From Candidatus Melainabacteria bacterium (GTDB lineage Bacteria > Cyanobacteriota > Vampirovibrionia > Obscuribacterales > Obscuribacteraceae): a stretch of DNA of 64,000 nt. The DNA is taken from assembly GCA_016212515.1 (NCBI GenBank), contig JACRFZ010000122.1, positions 25,228 to 89,227 on the forward strand. Direction: 5' to 3'. The notes under the pieces are model-generated. The model searched no databases, was not told the DNA's origin, and saw only the letters and a list, made by a program, of their open reading frames with translations. How positions within the stretch are numbered: position 1 is the first letter of the stretch; every line of letters starts with the position of its first letter. Both the position numbers and the translations under genes were made by a program. Below, piece by piece: positions 23,613-33,904 of this stretch.

Positions 23613-25898
23613 TTAGTAAAGCAGGTAATAACACTGGGAGAGGTCTACCGGCTTTACACCGGCAGGGGCAAAGGCTCTGAGCAGATAGAGGTGCACGCGC
23701 CTGTCTTTAGTCTTATCCAGATTGGTGGTGCCAGGCTCCGCCAGACGGCGCACCGTATCGATAGGACGACCGTCCTCCTGCTCTCCGAACTTGGAGCTGC
23801 TGAAATATTCCAGACTGGGGGAAAGAAAGCGCTTGCGCTCGGAAGCGAAGTGAGCACCGACCGCTAAAGGCTTGTCGCATACCAGTTCGATCCGATTTTC
23901 ACCACTATGCAATAGCTCGGAAGAAACCGGCAGGTAGTACCAGCGGTGCGGCTCGCGCTTGCTCATGCGGGCGAAGGTTCCCGATACGCTGTTCAAAGTA
24001 GCATGGAAGGGCCGGGCCTTGATCATTTCATTCCAGGGTAAAAATCCACTGCACACATTGCCGTTCACCGTCACCTTGAAGGTGGCCTCCGGCAATGCGC
24101 CCGGCACATCCAGAAGCAGACCGCAATAACTGGGGCTGGGAAGCGGCATTTTCGCAGCAGCGGCAGGCAGCACCACCTTAAGCTCCAGAGCCTGCCCGGC
24201 AGGTAGAACCTGTTCAAATTGCCTGGTGGGCGATTCCGCCGGCAAAAGCTTGACGGAGAGAACGAGAGCGAAAGCGGCAGCTAGAAAACCAGTCAACACC
24301 GCGGCGGTCAGCCGATTGGCGGAAATAGGAGAGGCGGTGGAAGCTGTAGAAGCGGCGTCCGACTGCGGCAGGGTCTGACTGGCAGAAAGGGTCTGATTGG
24401 CGGCCAGGGTGCGCAAATCTAGCCGCAAGAAAGTGTGGAGCGCCAGTAAAAAACTCAATAGACCGGCTACAAAGCCAAGCAAGGCAGCCTTCTCATAACC
24501 GAGGCTGGGAGCCATAAGAGCTGCGCCCCAACTTGAAGACAGGAGGCAGATGAGCATATCTATGAGAATGGGCAGAGCACCGAAGCCCATAAGGAAGAGC
24601 CGGGAAGCTCCATAAGCAGCCAGTATTGTCACCAGCGGCATGGCTGAGAAGAAATAGCGAGAAATGCCTTCAAAGGGTACGAAAAGTAAGTGCCCGACTA
24701 TAATCGCCAGAGCAAAAGCCAGATTGCGACTGCTAACAACGCCGTCATCGCTCTTGAACTTAGAAGAGGTGCGCAGACCGGCTGCCACTATACCCAGTGC
24801 GGCAAGCAGTAAGGTAAGGCGCTGCCATACTTCCTGAGCCGTAAAATCAAGACCGAAGACAGTTCGGCGATAGTGATTCCAGGGATGAGCAATCAGTCTG
24901 TCCAGCTTGCTGGTCTCAAGCAAAAGCATGGCCGGAGTATTATTTATGAAAGATACTGCGTAAGTAGTAAGCGGGTGAGTGAAGAAGTAAAACTGGGTGC
25001 GGGGAGGTAAAGGCATACAATGCCAGCCCGCATTTTCAATGTCGCTCCCAAGAGACATATTCTCAGAAGCCACACGATTGGGCATGAGGCTACCTTCGCC
25101 GCTCAAGCTGCGGGTCAGGGCAAACCAACCAATCACCACAGAAAGCAAACCAAGCGCGATTACGCCCGCGATTTTAAAGCGTTTGCCATCAGGCAGAAAC
25201 ATCAAGGCCACGGCTAGAGCGGCCGCAGGGAAAAGCGCCGCCTTATGCAAGACAACCAGCCCCACTAGAACCCCGAGCAATGCCAAAGTGCCAGGCGCCT
25301 TCTTCAATTCTGAAGCAGCCCCCATTAGTGTCTTGGACCGGCAGGCCAGACAGGTAATAGAAAGCATCAAAGTGGCAGCCAGTGGTTCGGTCAGGAACAT
25401 ACCGGCCGCCACCAGAGCAGGCGGATAGAGAGCCCAGAGAAAGCCTGCCAGGGGACCTAAATAACCACCGCCCAACAGGGCGCGGGCCGCAAGCACCACC
25501 AGATAAGTATTGAGCCCATGCAAGAGAATCTGAGTACAGATAACCACGGCGGTGGCAGAGGCGGAAGCATTCAGTACCTTGCCCAAAATGAGAGCCATGG
25601 CTCCCAGAGCCGGCAGCAGCGGTCCGTCTATGCTAATGGCCTGTGCTACCTGTTGCCCCATGGTCATTGGACCAAAGGCACCGGTAGAAACATGGGCGGA
25701 GACAAGAGGATTGGTATCGGCAGCCTGCCCGGAGAGGGCGCGCACAATAAGCTCGCTCGATGCCAGATAGTGGCAGGCATCAAAAGTCAGCTCGCTTGAG
25801 TAAGGCTGAATAAAATAATGCAGCGCGGCACAGGCAATCGCAAGGATAGCCAGCGCCAACGCTGCCTTATCAAAAGACCGGACTTTCAAGACTTCCAA
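23613..25898 (-). CDS. GT39-like polytopic glycosyltransferase
   Basis: 761 residues. About 12-13 hydrophobic helices fill residues 10-560, with the first periplasmic loop SSELTFDACHYLASSELIVR holding the acidic residue typical of GT-C enzymes that use polyprenyl-linked donors. The last 200 residues form a soluble beta-rich domain. The start is TTG at 25898 (weak signal; TTG 25889 is an alternative). It lies 18 bp after the transketolase stop, so the two are probably co-transcribed. Acceptor is unknown. Confidence 0.65.
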   Translation of the reverse strand: MEVLKVRSFDKAALALAILAIACAALHYFIQPYSSELTFDACHYLASSELIVRALSGQAADTNPLVSAHVSTGAFGPMTMGQQVAQAISIDGPLLPALGAMALILGKVLNASASATAVVICTQILLHGLNTYLVVLAARALLGGGYLGPLAGFLWALYPPALVAAGMFLTEPLAATLMLSITCLACRSKTLMGAASELKKAPGTLALLGVLVGLVVLHKAALFPAAALAVALMFLPDGKRFKIAGVIALGLLSVVIGWFALTRSLSGEGSLMPNRVASENMSLGSDIENAGWHCMPLPPRTQFYFFTHPLTTYAVSFINNTPAMLLLETSKLDRLIAHPWNHYRRTVFGLDFTAQEVWQRLTLLLAALGIVAAGLRTSSKFKSDDGVVSSRNLAFALAIIVGHLLFVPFEGISRYFFSAMPLVTILAAYGASRLFLMGFGALPILIDMLICLLSSSWGAALMAPSLGYEKAALLGFVAGLLSFLLALHTFLRLDLRTLAANQTLSASQTLPQSDAASTASTASPISANRLTAAVLTGFLAAAFALVLSVKLLPAESPTRQFEQVLPAGQALELKVVLPAAAAKMPLPSPSYCGLLLDVPGALPEATFKVTVNGNVCSGFLPWNEMIKARPFHATLNSVSGTFARMSKREPHRWYYLPVSSELLHSGENRIELVCDKPLAVGAHFASERKRFLSPSLEYFSSSKFGEQEDGRPIDTVRRLAEPGTTNLDKTKDRRVHLYLLRAFAPAGVKPVDLSQCYYLLY

Positions 25899-25916
25899 GA
25901 CTAACTAGATGAACTA

Positions 25917-27821
25917 CTAGTCTATGAGCCCCTTCACCGTAGCCACAATGTGGGGTGAAGAGATACCGGCGGCGTCCATCAGTTCGTGGGGCGAAGCCGA
26001 GCCGGGCATTTCACGCACGGCGATTTTCACAACCTTGGGTACGACCTTGTCTTTTCCGACCAGTTTAGCGCCGCGAGCAGGCGGTGCCTTGATGGAGAAG
26101 GCTTCCAATACGGCGTCCCCGAGACCGCCTTCCGGCCAGTGGTCTTCCACAACAACCAGGGTGCCGGTTTCTCTGGCGGCAGCCTCCAGGGTCTTCACAT
26201 CGATGGGCTTGACGCTGTAAAGGTCGATTACCCGTACATGAATACCCTGCGACTTCAACTCTTCATAGGCTTTAACGCATTCATGCAAGGTGATACCGGC
26301 ACCAATCAGGGTGCAAACATCATCTTTGCTGGAATAGAGAACTTTAGAACCGCCTATGGGGAACTCATCGGTATCTTTGTAGAGGATCTTGGTTTTCTCT
26401 CTGGTGGTGCGCATGTAGGAGATGCCGTCCAGGGAGTACATTTTTTCTACCAGGTGGGCAGCCGAAACAGCATCGGAAGGATAAAGGACGGTGGAGCCGT
26501 GTACGGCTCGCATCATGGCAATATCTTCCAGCGCCATCTGAGAAGGACCATCGGCACCGATGGAACAACCGGCATGGGAACCACAAAGTTTGATGGTACC
26601 GCGGCTGATGGCACCCATGCGGATGAAGTCATAGGCTCTTGAGAGGAAAGCAGCAAAGGTGGACGCAAAGGCTTTCTTACCTCTGGTGCCCAGACCCAAA
26701 CCAACGCCGACCATGAGTTGCTCGGCAATGTACATCTCGAAGTAGCGATCGAGGAAGGCTTTGGCAAACTTCTCGGAGTAGGTGGAATTGGATACTTCAG
26801 CGTCGACCACTACCACATCGCTGTAAGCAGTTCCCAGAGCCTTGAGGGCGTCGCCGTAGGCCTCGCGTGTGGCAGCCGGGCCGCTGTAGCTTGGCACGAT
26901 GAACTTACCGGAGCCGGTAATTCCAGCACTCAATTGCGGCTTGCTCGGCATCTCCGGCGGCATGGCCACTTTCACGGAAATATCGGAGGTGCCACCCAGT
27001 ATTTTGATGGCTTCGGCCGCCTGCTCGGCTGAGAGGGGCTTACCATGCCAGTTATCCTGGTTGGCGGTGAGGGGAATGCCGTGTCCTTTTTCAGTTTTGG
27101 CTACGATCAACACCGGCTGACCGGTCACGGCCAGGGCGGCTTTATAAGCGTTATCGATTTGAGCGATATCGTGCCCGTTAATTTCGATGACATGACAGCC
27201 GAAGGCTTTAGCTCTTTCAGCATAGGCAGCGGAATTCCAACCAAGGGCGGTTTCGCCCCTCTGTCCCAGTCGGTTCATATCGAGGATGGCGATCATGTTG
27301 TCTAGCTTGTAGTGAGAAGCGCAAGCCAGGGCTTCCCAGACCGAACCTTCGGCCATTTCGCTGTCACCCAGGAGCACCCAAACTCTATAGTCTAACTTGT
27401 CGAGGAATTTGCCGTTGATGGCCATACCCACACCCAGAGCCAGACCCTGCCCCAGAGAACCGGTAGCTACATCCACCCAGGGAATAATCTTCGGAACGGG
27501 ATGTCCTTCCAGGCGAGAACCCATTTTCCGCAGGCTCATGAGCTCTTTATCGGTAACAGCACCGGCGGCTTTGTACATGGAATAAAGGAGCGGGCAAGCA
27601 TGCCCTTTGGAGAAAATCAGGCGGTCGTTGTAGGCGTAATCAGGTCTTTCGAAATCGTACCTGAGATATTTAGTCATCAAGACTGCCATTAAGTCGGCAG
27701 CTGACATACTGGATGTGGGATGACCTGAGCCGGCCTCGGTTGTCGAACGAATGCTGTCAACCCTGAGCTGCCTGGCTAGCTCAGTGACTTTCTCGACGGC
27801 AAGAGCCTGTACTTCCACCAT
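25917..27821 (-). CDS. tkt: Transketolase
   Basis: 634 residues, the size of the shorter mammalian/archaeal-type single-chain transketolases. Thiamine-diphosphate binding is visible in GDSEMAEGSVWEALACASHY ... ILDMNRLGQ, substrate His in GSGHPTSSMS and FSKGHACPLLYS, and the second domain has DAEVSNSTYS and the EQLMVGVGLGLG segment. It transfers two-carbon ketol units in the pentose phosphate pathway. AAGGAG lies seven bases before the ATG. A GT-C gene follows directly downstream. All main motifs appear intact. Confidence 0.93.
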   Translation of the reverse strand: MVEVQALAVEKVTELARQLRVDSIRSTTEAGSGHPTSSMSAADLMAVLMTKYLRYDFERPDYAYNDRLIFSKGHACPLLYSMYKAAGAVTDKELMSLRKMGSRLEGHPVPKIIPWVDVATGSLGQGLALGVGMAINGKFLDKLDYRVWVLLGDSEMAEGSVWEALACASHYKLDNMIAILDMNRLGQRGETALGWNSAAYAERAKAFGCHVIEINGHDIAQIDNAYKAALAVTGQPVLIVAKTEKGHGIPLTANQDNWHGKPLSAEQAAEAIKILGGTSDISVKVAMPPEMPSKPQLSAGITGSGKFIVPSYSGPAATREAYGDALKALGTAYSDVVVVDAEVSNSTYSEKFAKAFLDRYFEMYIAEQLMVGVGLGLGTRGKKAFASTFAAFLSRAYDFIRMGAISRGTIKLCGSHAGCSIGADGPSQMALEDIAMMRAVHGSTVLYPSDAVSAAHLVEKMYSLDGISYMRTTREKTKILYKDTDEFPIGGSKVLYSSKDDVCTLIGAGITLHECVKAYEELKSQGIHVRVIDLYSVKPIDVKTLEAAARETGTLVVVEDHWPEGGLGDAVLEAFSIKAPPARGAKLVGKDKVVPKVVKIAVREMPGSASPHELMDAAGISSPHIVATVKGLID

Positions 27822-28191
27822 GGATTTGCTCCTTCATGAATTAGATTGGCAACTGCTATAGACGGACAGACAGATTTGCACTGCCCGCTGTCCGCGGTAC
27901 AAACCTTCACTGTTGCACGGCTGGAAGTGCCTTCCGACAATTCAGCCCCGCCTCAGCCCTGAATAAGGTACCTAATGTTACCCCGCTTCTCCATTATTTG
28001 CCTTAACTATTGGCTACCTTATGACATCACAACTACCGCAGCTTGAGCCCCTGAGGATAGCCACACTTTGCATCCACCGCGGACATCGCTCTCGGCAACC
28101 ATACTCAAGAAAGGCGGCGCGACTTGCGTGTTATCCTTGCGGACATTGTTCGCTTTAGCAACACTTTTCACTACTCGGGGGATGCTTTCTC
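27822..28191. other. 370-bp divergent intergenic region
   Basis: Separates transketolase (minus) from the M1 aminopeptidase (plus). It must hold both promoters, but I see no ORF, no clear consensus -35/-10 pair and no strong inverted repeat. Confidence 0.6.
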
Positions 28192-30855
28192 ATGGACCTG
28201 CAAGCTCATGCCAACTGTCGCACCATGGACAAAGAAGACGCCCCTAGAGACCCGCGCTATCGCCTGACTGAGGCGGTTTATCCGGAACGCTACGACATAC
28301 ACCTGCAGCCGAACCTGGCTACGGACAGTTTCAAGTTCTCAGGAGAGGTGAAAATTGCACTGGTTGTCAAAGCAGAGCAAAAGTCTCTCATCCTGAACGC
28401 CGCCGAACTGGCCGTCGACAGTGCCGCGCTCATGAAGAACGGAGGCAAACATCCTGAGCTGAGCGCTACTAAGATTCAAATTGACGGCGAACTGGAGCGA
28501 GTCGAATTGAGCTTCGCCGAGCCGGTGGCCCCAGGTAACTACACACTGCATTTAAAATTTTCCGGTCAGATTAATGACAAACTGCGAGGCTTTTACCGCA
28601 GCGCCCAGACCCTGGCAAGCGGTGAAAAACGCTACATTGCCCTCACCCAGTTTGAAGCCACCGATGCCCGCCGTGCCTTCCCTTGTTTTGACGAACCGCA
28701 ATTCAAAGCCGTCTTTGCCCTCACACTGACAGTCAAAGAAGACTTGACGGCCATCTCCAACACGCCGGTGCAACAAGAGACAAAGGCAGACGGCTGGAAG
28801 ACGGTGGCTTTCAAAGAGACTATGAAAATGTCCACCTATATTGTCGCTTTCCTGGTGGGACACTTTGATGCCAGCCGGGTAGTCATGGTAGACGGTGTGC
28901 CGCTGCGCATCTATGCTCCACTGGGTAAGGGCAACCTGACTGAGTTCGCACTTGAAATCGGTGCTTCCGCCCTGGCATTTTTCAATCGTTATTACGGCAT
29001 CAGCTACCCGGGCGAAAAAATGGACATGATTGCCGTGCCCGACTTCGCCTTCGGTGCCATGGAAAATCTGGGCGCCGTCATCTACCGGGAAAACGCCCTT
29101 CTCATAGACCCGGCCAAAGCTTCTCACGCCGAAGTGGAACGAGTCGCCGATGTGGTAGCCCATGAACTTGCTCATATGTGGTTCGGCAATCTGACCACGA
29201 TGAAATGGTGGAACGGCATCTGGTTGAATGAAGCCTTTGCCACCTTTATGCAACTGGTAGCCGTAGATAACTTTCGCCCCCAGTGGCGGCGCTGGGAGAC
29301 TTTCGGCGTCTCCAGAGCAGCGGCCTTTGCCACCGACGGTTTGACCGCCACCCGCAAAATCGAATATCCCGTCATCAAACCGGAAGAAGCAAACGGTATG
29401 TTCGACGTACTCACCTACGAGAAAGGCGCTTCGGTGCTGAGGATGCTGGAGCAATATGTGGGGGCGGATAAATTCAAAGATGGCGTAAATGGCTATCTAA
29501 GAAAGCATAAATTCGGCAACACTGAAACCCACGATCTCTGGCTAGCGCTGGCGGAGAGCACGGAAGAGCCGGTGCAGGAAATAATGGATTCCTGGATCTT
29601 TCAGGAAGGCTATCCTCTAATTGATGTGTCGCTCACTGCCGACAAGAAAGGCTTACAATTAGGCCAGAAACGCTTCTTCTACTTGAACGAAGCCAATGCA
29701 AACGACAGCACCTGCTTTCAGGTGCCGCTCAAACTGAGAGTCAGCACCGCTGCCGGTATCACAGAAAAGCGCCACCTTCTCTCAGACAAAAAAGAAACCA
29801 TACTTTTTGACGGCCCCATAGATTCAGTACTGGTCAATGCCGGCGGTCATGGTTTCTATCGTGTCAATTATGAAGCCGCCCTGCTAGAGAAACTAGAGCA
29901 ATCCATCACCGCCTCCTTCAAAACAGAAGTAGAAATGAAGCACGGCGGCTCCGCTCAAGCAGAAGGACGAGCAATCCTCTCGCTTTCAGCCCTGGAGCGC
30001 TTCAATCTGGTCAACGATATGTTTGCCCTGACTGTAAACGGCACCGTGCCGTTGAACCGCTTCCTCAGCTTCATCAAACTCTTCCAACTGGAGTCGGACA
30101 AAAATGTCTGGAGCGTCATCATCTCAGCCCTCAGTTACATCGACCGCGTCTTTCCCGAGCGCGAAAGCCAAATGGCCACACTTACAACCGAGCTTTTGAC
30201 ACCGACCTTCGCCTGCCTCGGCTACACTGCCGGCGATGGTGAAAGTGAACAAATAAAGCAATTGCGTGGTCTGGCCCTGACAGCTTTAGGCACCCTGGGC
30301 GATAAGAGGGATGTGCAAGAGAAGGCGGCCGCTTTATATGAAGCGCACAAGCGCGGCGAGAGCGTTCTGGATGCCGAAGTGCTCAGCGCCGTGGTAGCCA
30401 TTCTGGCCCATACCGGCGGCGAGGAGCGTTACCGGGAATTTGAGGATGGCTTCAAAAATGGTGGTTCTCCCCAGGAACAGGAGCGCTTTATGAACTCCCT
30501 GGCCCTTTTCCGGGATAGCGCGCTTCTGGAAAAGACTCTAGAAAAGACGCTAACCGGAGCCGTGCGCAGCCAGAACGCACCATATTTAGTGCGGAACGTC
30601 ATGCTCAATACGAGCGGTCGACACGTGGGTTGGAACTTCGTCAAGAACAACTGGAAGCAAATTCGCGAGACCTTCCCCAGCTTAATCATCACCAGGCTGG
30701 TAGAAGGTGTAACCGGCCTTGTAGACGAGAAACTGGCCGCCGAAGTAGAGGTCTTCTTTGCTGAACACCCCGTGCAGGAAGGACAGAAGACGGTCAACCA
30801 ACACCTGGAAAAGCTGAAAGTGGCGCTCAGCCTCAAGAGAAGGGAAGTGAAGTAG
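28192..30855 (+). CDS. M1-family zinc aminopeptidase with ERAP1_C-type domain
   Basis: 887 residues, the length of puromycin-sensitive/tricorn-factor aminopeptidases. The exopeptidase motif GAMEN is at 288-292, the zinc site HELAH at 324-328, and the third ligand Glu 347 (WLNEAFATF) at the expected 18-residue spacing. The N-terminal beta-saddle (about 20-215) and the C-terminal helical ERAP1-like domain (about 540-880) are both present. No signal peptide is visible, so it is probably a cytosolic peptidase that trims N-terminal residues from peptides. It is monocistronic, divergent from tkt. Confidence 0.92.
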   Translation: MDLQAHANCRTMDKEDAPRDPRYRLTEAVYPERYDIHLQPNLATDSFKFSGEVKIALVVKAEQKSLILNAAELAVDSAALMKNGGKHPELSATKIQIDGELERVELSFAEPVAPGNYTLHLKFSGQINDKLRGFYRSAQTLASGEKRYIALTQFEATDARRAFPCFDEPQFKAVFALTLTVKEDLTAISNTPVQQETKADGWKTVAFKETMKMSTYIVAFLVGHFDASRVVMVDGVPLRIYAPLGKGNLTEFALEIGASALAFFNRYYGISYPGEKMDMIAVPDFAFGAMENLGAVIYRENALLIDPAKASHAEVERVADVVAHELAHMWFGNLTTMKWWNGIWLNEAFATFMQLVAVDNFRPQWRRWETFGVSRAAAFATDGLTATRKIEYPVIKPEEANGMFDVLTYEKGASVLRMLEQYVGADKFKDGVNGYLRKHKFGNTETHDLWLALAESTEEPVQEIMDSWIFQEGYPLIDVSLTADKKGLQLGQKRFFYLNEANANDSTCFQVPLKLRVSTAAGITEKRHLLSDKKETILFDGPIDSVLVNAGGHGFYRVNYEAALLEKLEQSITASFKTEVEMKHGGSAQAEGRAILSLSALERFNLVNDMFALTVNGTVPLNRFLSFIKLFQLESDKNVWSVIISALSYIDRVFPERESQMATLTTELLTPTFACLGYTAGDGESEQIKQLRGLALTALGTLGDKRDVQEKAAALYEAHKRGESVLDAEVLSAVVAILAHTGGEERYREFEDGFKNGGSPQEQERFMNSLALFRDSALLEKTLEKTLTGAVRSQNAPYLVRNVMLNTSGRHVGWNFVKNNWKQIRETFPSLIITRLVEGVTGLVDEKLAAEVEVFFAEHPVQEGQKTVNQHLEKLKVALSLKRREVK

Positions 30856-31142
30856 GGACCGCCGCCACTAACCATTTGGTTTGCATTGGGCATTCCTGGT
30901 AGATGCAGACCTCTATCCGAGCTATCGGAGCGCCTCCTCCCAACACTCCTCCGGAAAGCCCTTGATACCTCCTTGATACTTTCTTGATACTTTCTTAACA
31001 ACGGTTCCCATAAGGCTGACTGACAGATTGTTGACTCATGGATTAAACTCTTCAGGTGAGTTACGCAACTTCCGCCCGGTATCTCTTGTTCTGCGCTGGA
31101 AATTTTCGTTGGCTCGCTAAAGAGCTGAGAACAAGGTGCCCC

Positions 31143-32159
31143 GTGAAGCTTTCAGTAATTGTGCCGGTCTACAATGAAGAACCAAACAATCTGGCCCAGC
31201 TTGTCTTACGCCTGAAAGAAGTACTCAGCCATAACTGCCCCGAACTCGACTTCGAAATCATTTTCATAGACGACGGCAGCCAGAATCAGACCAGAGTGTA
31301 TCTGAAAGAACTGCAAGCCCAGCACCAGGAAGTCAGGCTTGTCTTTCTCTCTCGCAACTTCGGCGAGCAAGCGGCTATCGCCGCAGGTCTTGCCCATGCC
31401 AGAGGAGAGGCGGTAATCAATATGGACTCCGACCTGCAAGACCCGCCGGAGATGCTCCCGCAATTGCTTGCCTTCTGGAAAGAGGGCTATGACGTAGTTT
31501 ACACAAGGCAAGTTTCCCGCCACGAACCAGTAAGCAAAACCTTGCCTGCTTATCTTTTTTATCGCCTGCTGAATAGCATTTCAGACATCCATATACCGCA
31601 CGATGCCGGCGAATTTCGCCTGATGAGCAGGCGTGTGGTAGATACCCTCAATGAGATGCCGGAAAAGACCAGGTTCCTGCGCGGTCTTGTGCCCTGGGTC
31701 GGCTTCAGCACGAAAGAGCTGCCCTTCACAAGGGAAGATCGCCAATCCGGACAAACCAGCTATACTCTCAAGAAGTTAGTCAAACTGGCAGTGGATGCCC
31801 TTATCTCCTTCAGCAACGCCCCTCTCTTCCTGGTTTCCACCCTCGGCGTACTGGTACTGCTGGCGGTTCTAGTAAACGTCGCCTATCTAATCCTCAATCC
31901 GCAGTCTGTGGCAGCCACAAGCACCTCAAATTTCCTCCTGATCGAACTGGAGGCTATCGCCGGCATTCAAATTCTGGCAGTAGGCATAATTGCAGCCTAT
32001 GTCGCCCAGCTCATAAACGAAGTGCGAGGCAGACCAACCTACATTGTGGCTGAAACATTCGGATTTCAGAAATCCGCCAATTCTTTTGAAGCTGATACTG
32101 CAAGCAGCAAACTCACTGCCGGTGCTACTGAGCAAAATCTTTTTCTCAAGGCTAATTGA
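31143..32159 (+). CDS. GT2-family glycosyltransferase with two C-terminal TM helices (DPM1/GtrB type)
   Basis: About 338 residues from a GTG at 31143, preceded by AAGGTG; it starts with KLSVIVPVYNEE, the normal start of this family. An upstream GTG at 31056 would add 29 atypical residues. Catalytic Asp motifs are IDDGS and NMDSDLQDPPE. Two transmembrane helices near the end (about 230-255 and 270-300) match the polyprenyl-phosphate glucosyl/mannosyltransferase layout. It probably makes a lipid-linked sugar used by GT-C enzymes, of which two are in this window. Its end overlaps the methyltransferase region. Confidence 0.85.
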   Translation: MKLSVIVPVYNEEPNNLAQLVLRLKEVLSHNCPELDFEIIFIDDGSQNQTRVYLKELQAQHQEVRLVFLSRNFGEQAAIAAGLAHARGEAVINMDSDLQDPPEMLPQLLAFWKEGYDVVYTRQVSRHEPVSKTLPAYLFYRLLNSISDIHIPHDAGEFRLMSRRVVDTLNEMPEKTRFLRGLVPWVGFSTKELPFTREDRQSGQTSYTLKKLVKLAVDALISFSNAPLFLVSTLGVLVLLAVLVNVAYLILNPQSVAATSTSNFLLIELEAIAGIQILAVGIIAAYVAQLINEVRGRPTYIVAETFGFQKSANSFEADTASSKLTAGATEQNLFLKAN

Positions 32160-32170
32160 GAGTAGAGCTT

Positions 32171-32908
32171 ATGGACAGCGCCGAGTATAAAAACATCTTC
32201 GAGAGTGAAGATTCACATTTCTACTATCAAGCCGTTCACAACCTGATTCTCACACTAATTGAAAAACATGCGTCCTCTGCCAACCACCAGCCGGAAATTC
32301 TAGAAGCAGGCTGCGGCACCGGGTTGCTCTCCGTCAAGCTGAAGAATATCGGCAATGTCAGTGCTATCGATATGCATGATGAAGCCCTGAGATTTTCCCA
32401 GATGCGCGGCGTCAATTCTTGCAAGGCCTCAGTAGAAGCACTGCCGTTTCCAGATGCCAGTTTCGACATAGTTACCAGCGTCGACGTCATCTATCACCGC
32501 AATGTCCTGGACGATAGCCAGGCCCTGAGGGAATTTCGGCGAGTTTTGAAAGCAGGCGGAACCCTCGTAATGCGCGTTCCGGCCAGACAGGAATTACATT
32601 CGACCCATGATGAGACGGTCTGGACATCCAGGCGTTACCGCAGCGGAGAATTGCGAAGCAAGCTAGAACAAGCCCACTTGCAGCCGCTTCTACTTTCCTA
32701 CTGCCATTCAATTCTCTACGGACCAGCCTTCTTAAAAGCCAGGCTAGAAAAAGCATTCGGCAGCAATCCACATTCAGGCGTTTCAAAAACAAGCGAATCG
32801 GTTAACAATCTCTTGATTAAATTACTGGCCACCGAAACCAAACTTATCGCCTCAGGGCTGACAATGCCTATTGGTCTTGGTCTGATTGCAGTAGCTCGAG
32901 CAGACTGA
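32171..32908 (+). CDS. Class I SAM-dependent methyltransferase
   Basis: About 245 residues. SAM motif I is EILEAGCGTGLLSVKL, motif II SAIDMHDEALRF, and the motif IV region is DIVTSVDVIYH, followed by FRRVLKAGGTLVMRVP; this is the ubiE-like methyltransferase_11 fold. A TTG at 32156 overlapping the glycosyltransferase stop is also possible; ATG 32171 was preferred. It is probably co-transcribed with the GT2 gene and may modify the same glycolipid. The substrate cannot be told. Confidence 0.8.
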   Translation: MDSAEYKNIFESEDSHFYYQAVHNLILTLIEKHASSANHQPEILEAGCGTGLLSVKLKNIGNVSAIDMHDEALRFSQMRGVNSCKASVEALPFPDASFDIVTSVDVIYHRNVLDDSQALREFRRVLKAGGTLVMRVPARQELHSTHDETVWTSRRYRSGELRSKLEQAHLQPLLLSYCHSILYGPAFLKARLEKAFGSNPHSGVSKTSESVNNLLIKLLATETKLIASGLTMPIGLGLIAVARAD

Positions 32909-33010
32909 GGCGTTCTTCCAACCAATAGCAAGATTCGGAGTGTCGACGCCCTCCAAACTTGCTAACCTTGCGCCAGACAGAGACGACAGGGCAGCAGGGA
33001 GTGTGGCATC

Positions 33011-33904
33011 ATGGAAAGAACAGAGGTCAAGAAAAACTTTTCGGGGAAATTGCACCAATTGCCAAAATCTCAAACCAAAATCGACCATGTAGAGAAAATT
33101 GCAGCCGTCTGCCGCCTCATTGAAAATTCCAGTCAGTTGCCACCCTTGCAAGAACTGGCAAAAGAAGCCGGACTGAGCCAATATCATTTGCACAGACTCT
33201 TTAAGCAAGTAACAGGGCTGACGCCAAAGGCCTATGGTCAGGCTCATCGCCGCAAGTTGGTGCAAGCCTCCCTCAAGGAAGCTAGTTCCATCACCGAGGC
33301 CCTTTACCAGGCCGGCTATTCTAGCAGCGGTCGCTTCTACGAAGAAGCCGACCAGACCCTTGGTATGAAACCCCAAAATTATAGAGATGGCGGCAAAGAC
33401 AGTACCATCTACTTTGCTCTGGGCCAATTCTCTCTCGGTGAAATTCTGGTAGCTCGCAGCGAGCGCGGCATCTGCGCCATTCTCATGGGTGACGATGCGG
33501 AAGCGCTGCTTGCCGATTTGCAAGAACGCTTTAAGAACGCCACCTTAATAGGCGGCGACTGCGATTTTGAAAAAGTCGTGGCGGCGGTAATTGCTTTCGT
33601 GGAAGCACCGGCCGATCCGGAGAAAGCCCTCAAGTTGCCACTAGATATACAGGGTACGGCCTTTCAGCAGAGAGTCTGGCAGGCTCTGCAAAAAATTCCA
33701 GCCGGTCAAACCGTTACCTATAGCGATATCGCCGCCGCCATCGGTGCACCACAAGCGGTGCGAGCCGTGGCTTCTGCCTGCGCCGCCAATAAACTGGCGG
33801 TAGTGATTCCCTGCCACCGGGTAATTCGACAAGACGGCAGTCTCTCAGGCTACCGCTGGGGTCTGGCGCGCAAACAAGCCCTTCTGGATAGAGAGTCGCC
33901 ATGA
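33011..33904 (+). CDS. ada: Ada-type fusion: AraC HTH plus O6-methylguanine-DNA methyltransferase, without N-terminal Zn domain
   Basis: 297 residues against about 354 in E. coli Ada. The AraC-type DNA-binding part occupies about 29-125 (LAKEAGLSQYHLHRLFKQV). The alkyl-acceptor part follows at about 130-297, with the active-site PCHRV at 267-271. The N-terminal Cys4 zinc domain that accepts methyl from phosphotriesters, and whose methylation activates Ada, is absent. It should therefore repair O6-alkylguanine but be regulated differently. GGGAG lies nine bases before the ATG, and the gene overlaps alkB by four bases (ATGA). Confidence 0.9.
   Translation: MERTEVKKNFSGKLHQLPKSQTKIDHVEKIAAVCRLIENSSQLPPLQELAKEAGLSQYHLHRLFKQVTGLTPKAYGQAHRRKLVQASLKEASSITEALYQAGYSSSGRFYEEADQTLGMKPQNYRDGGKDSTIYFALGQFSLGEILVARSERGICAILMGDDAEALLADLQERFKNATLIGGDCDFEKVVAAVIAFVEAPADPEKALKLPLDIQGTAFQQRVWQALQKIPAGQTVTYSDIAAAIGAPQAVRAVASACAANKLAVVIPCHRVIRQDGSLSGYRWGLARKQALLDRESP

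Noticed and set aside
30429..31001. 190-codon minus-strand ORF
   Set aside because: Mostly antisense to the M1 aminopeptidase, basic and Ser-rich like a shadow frame.
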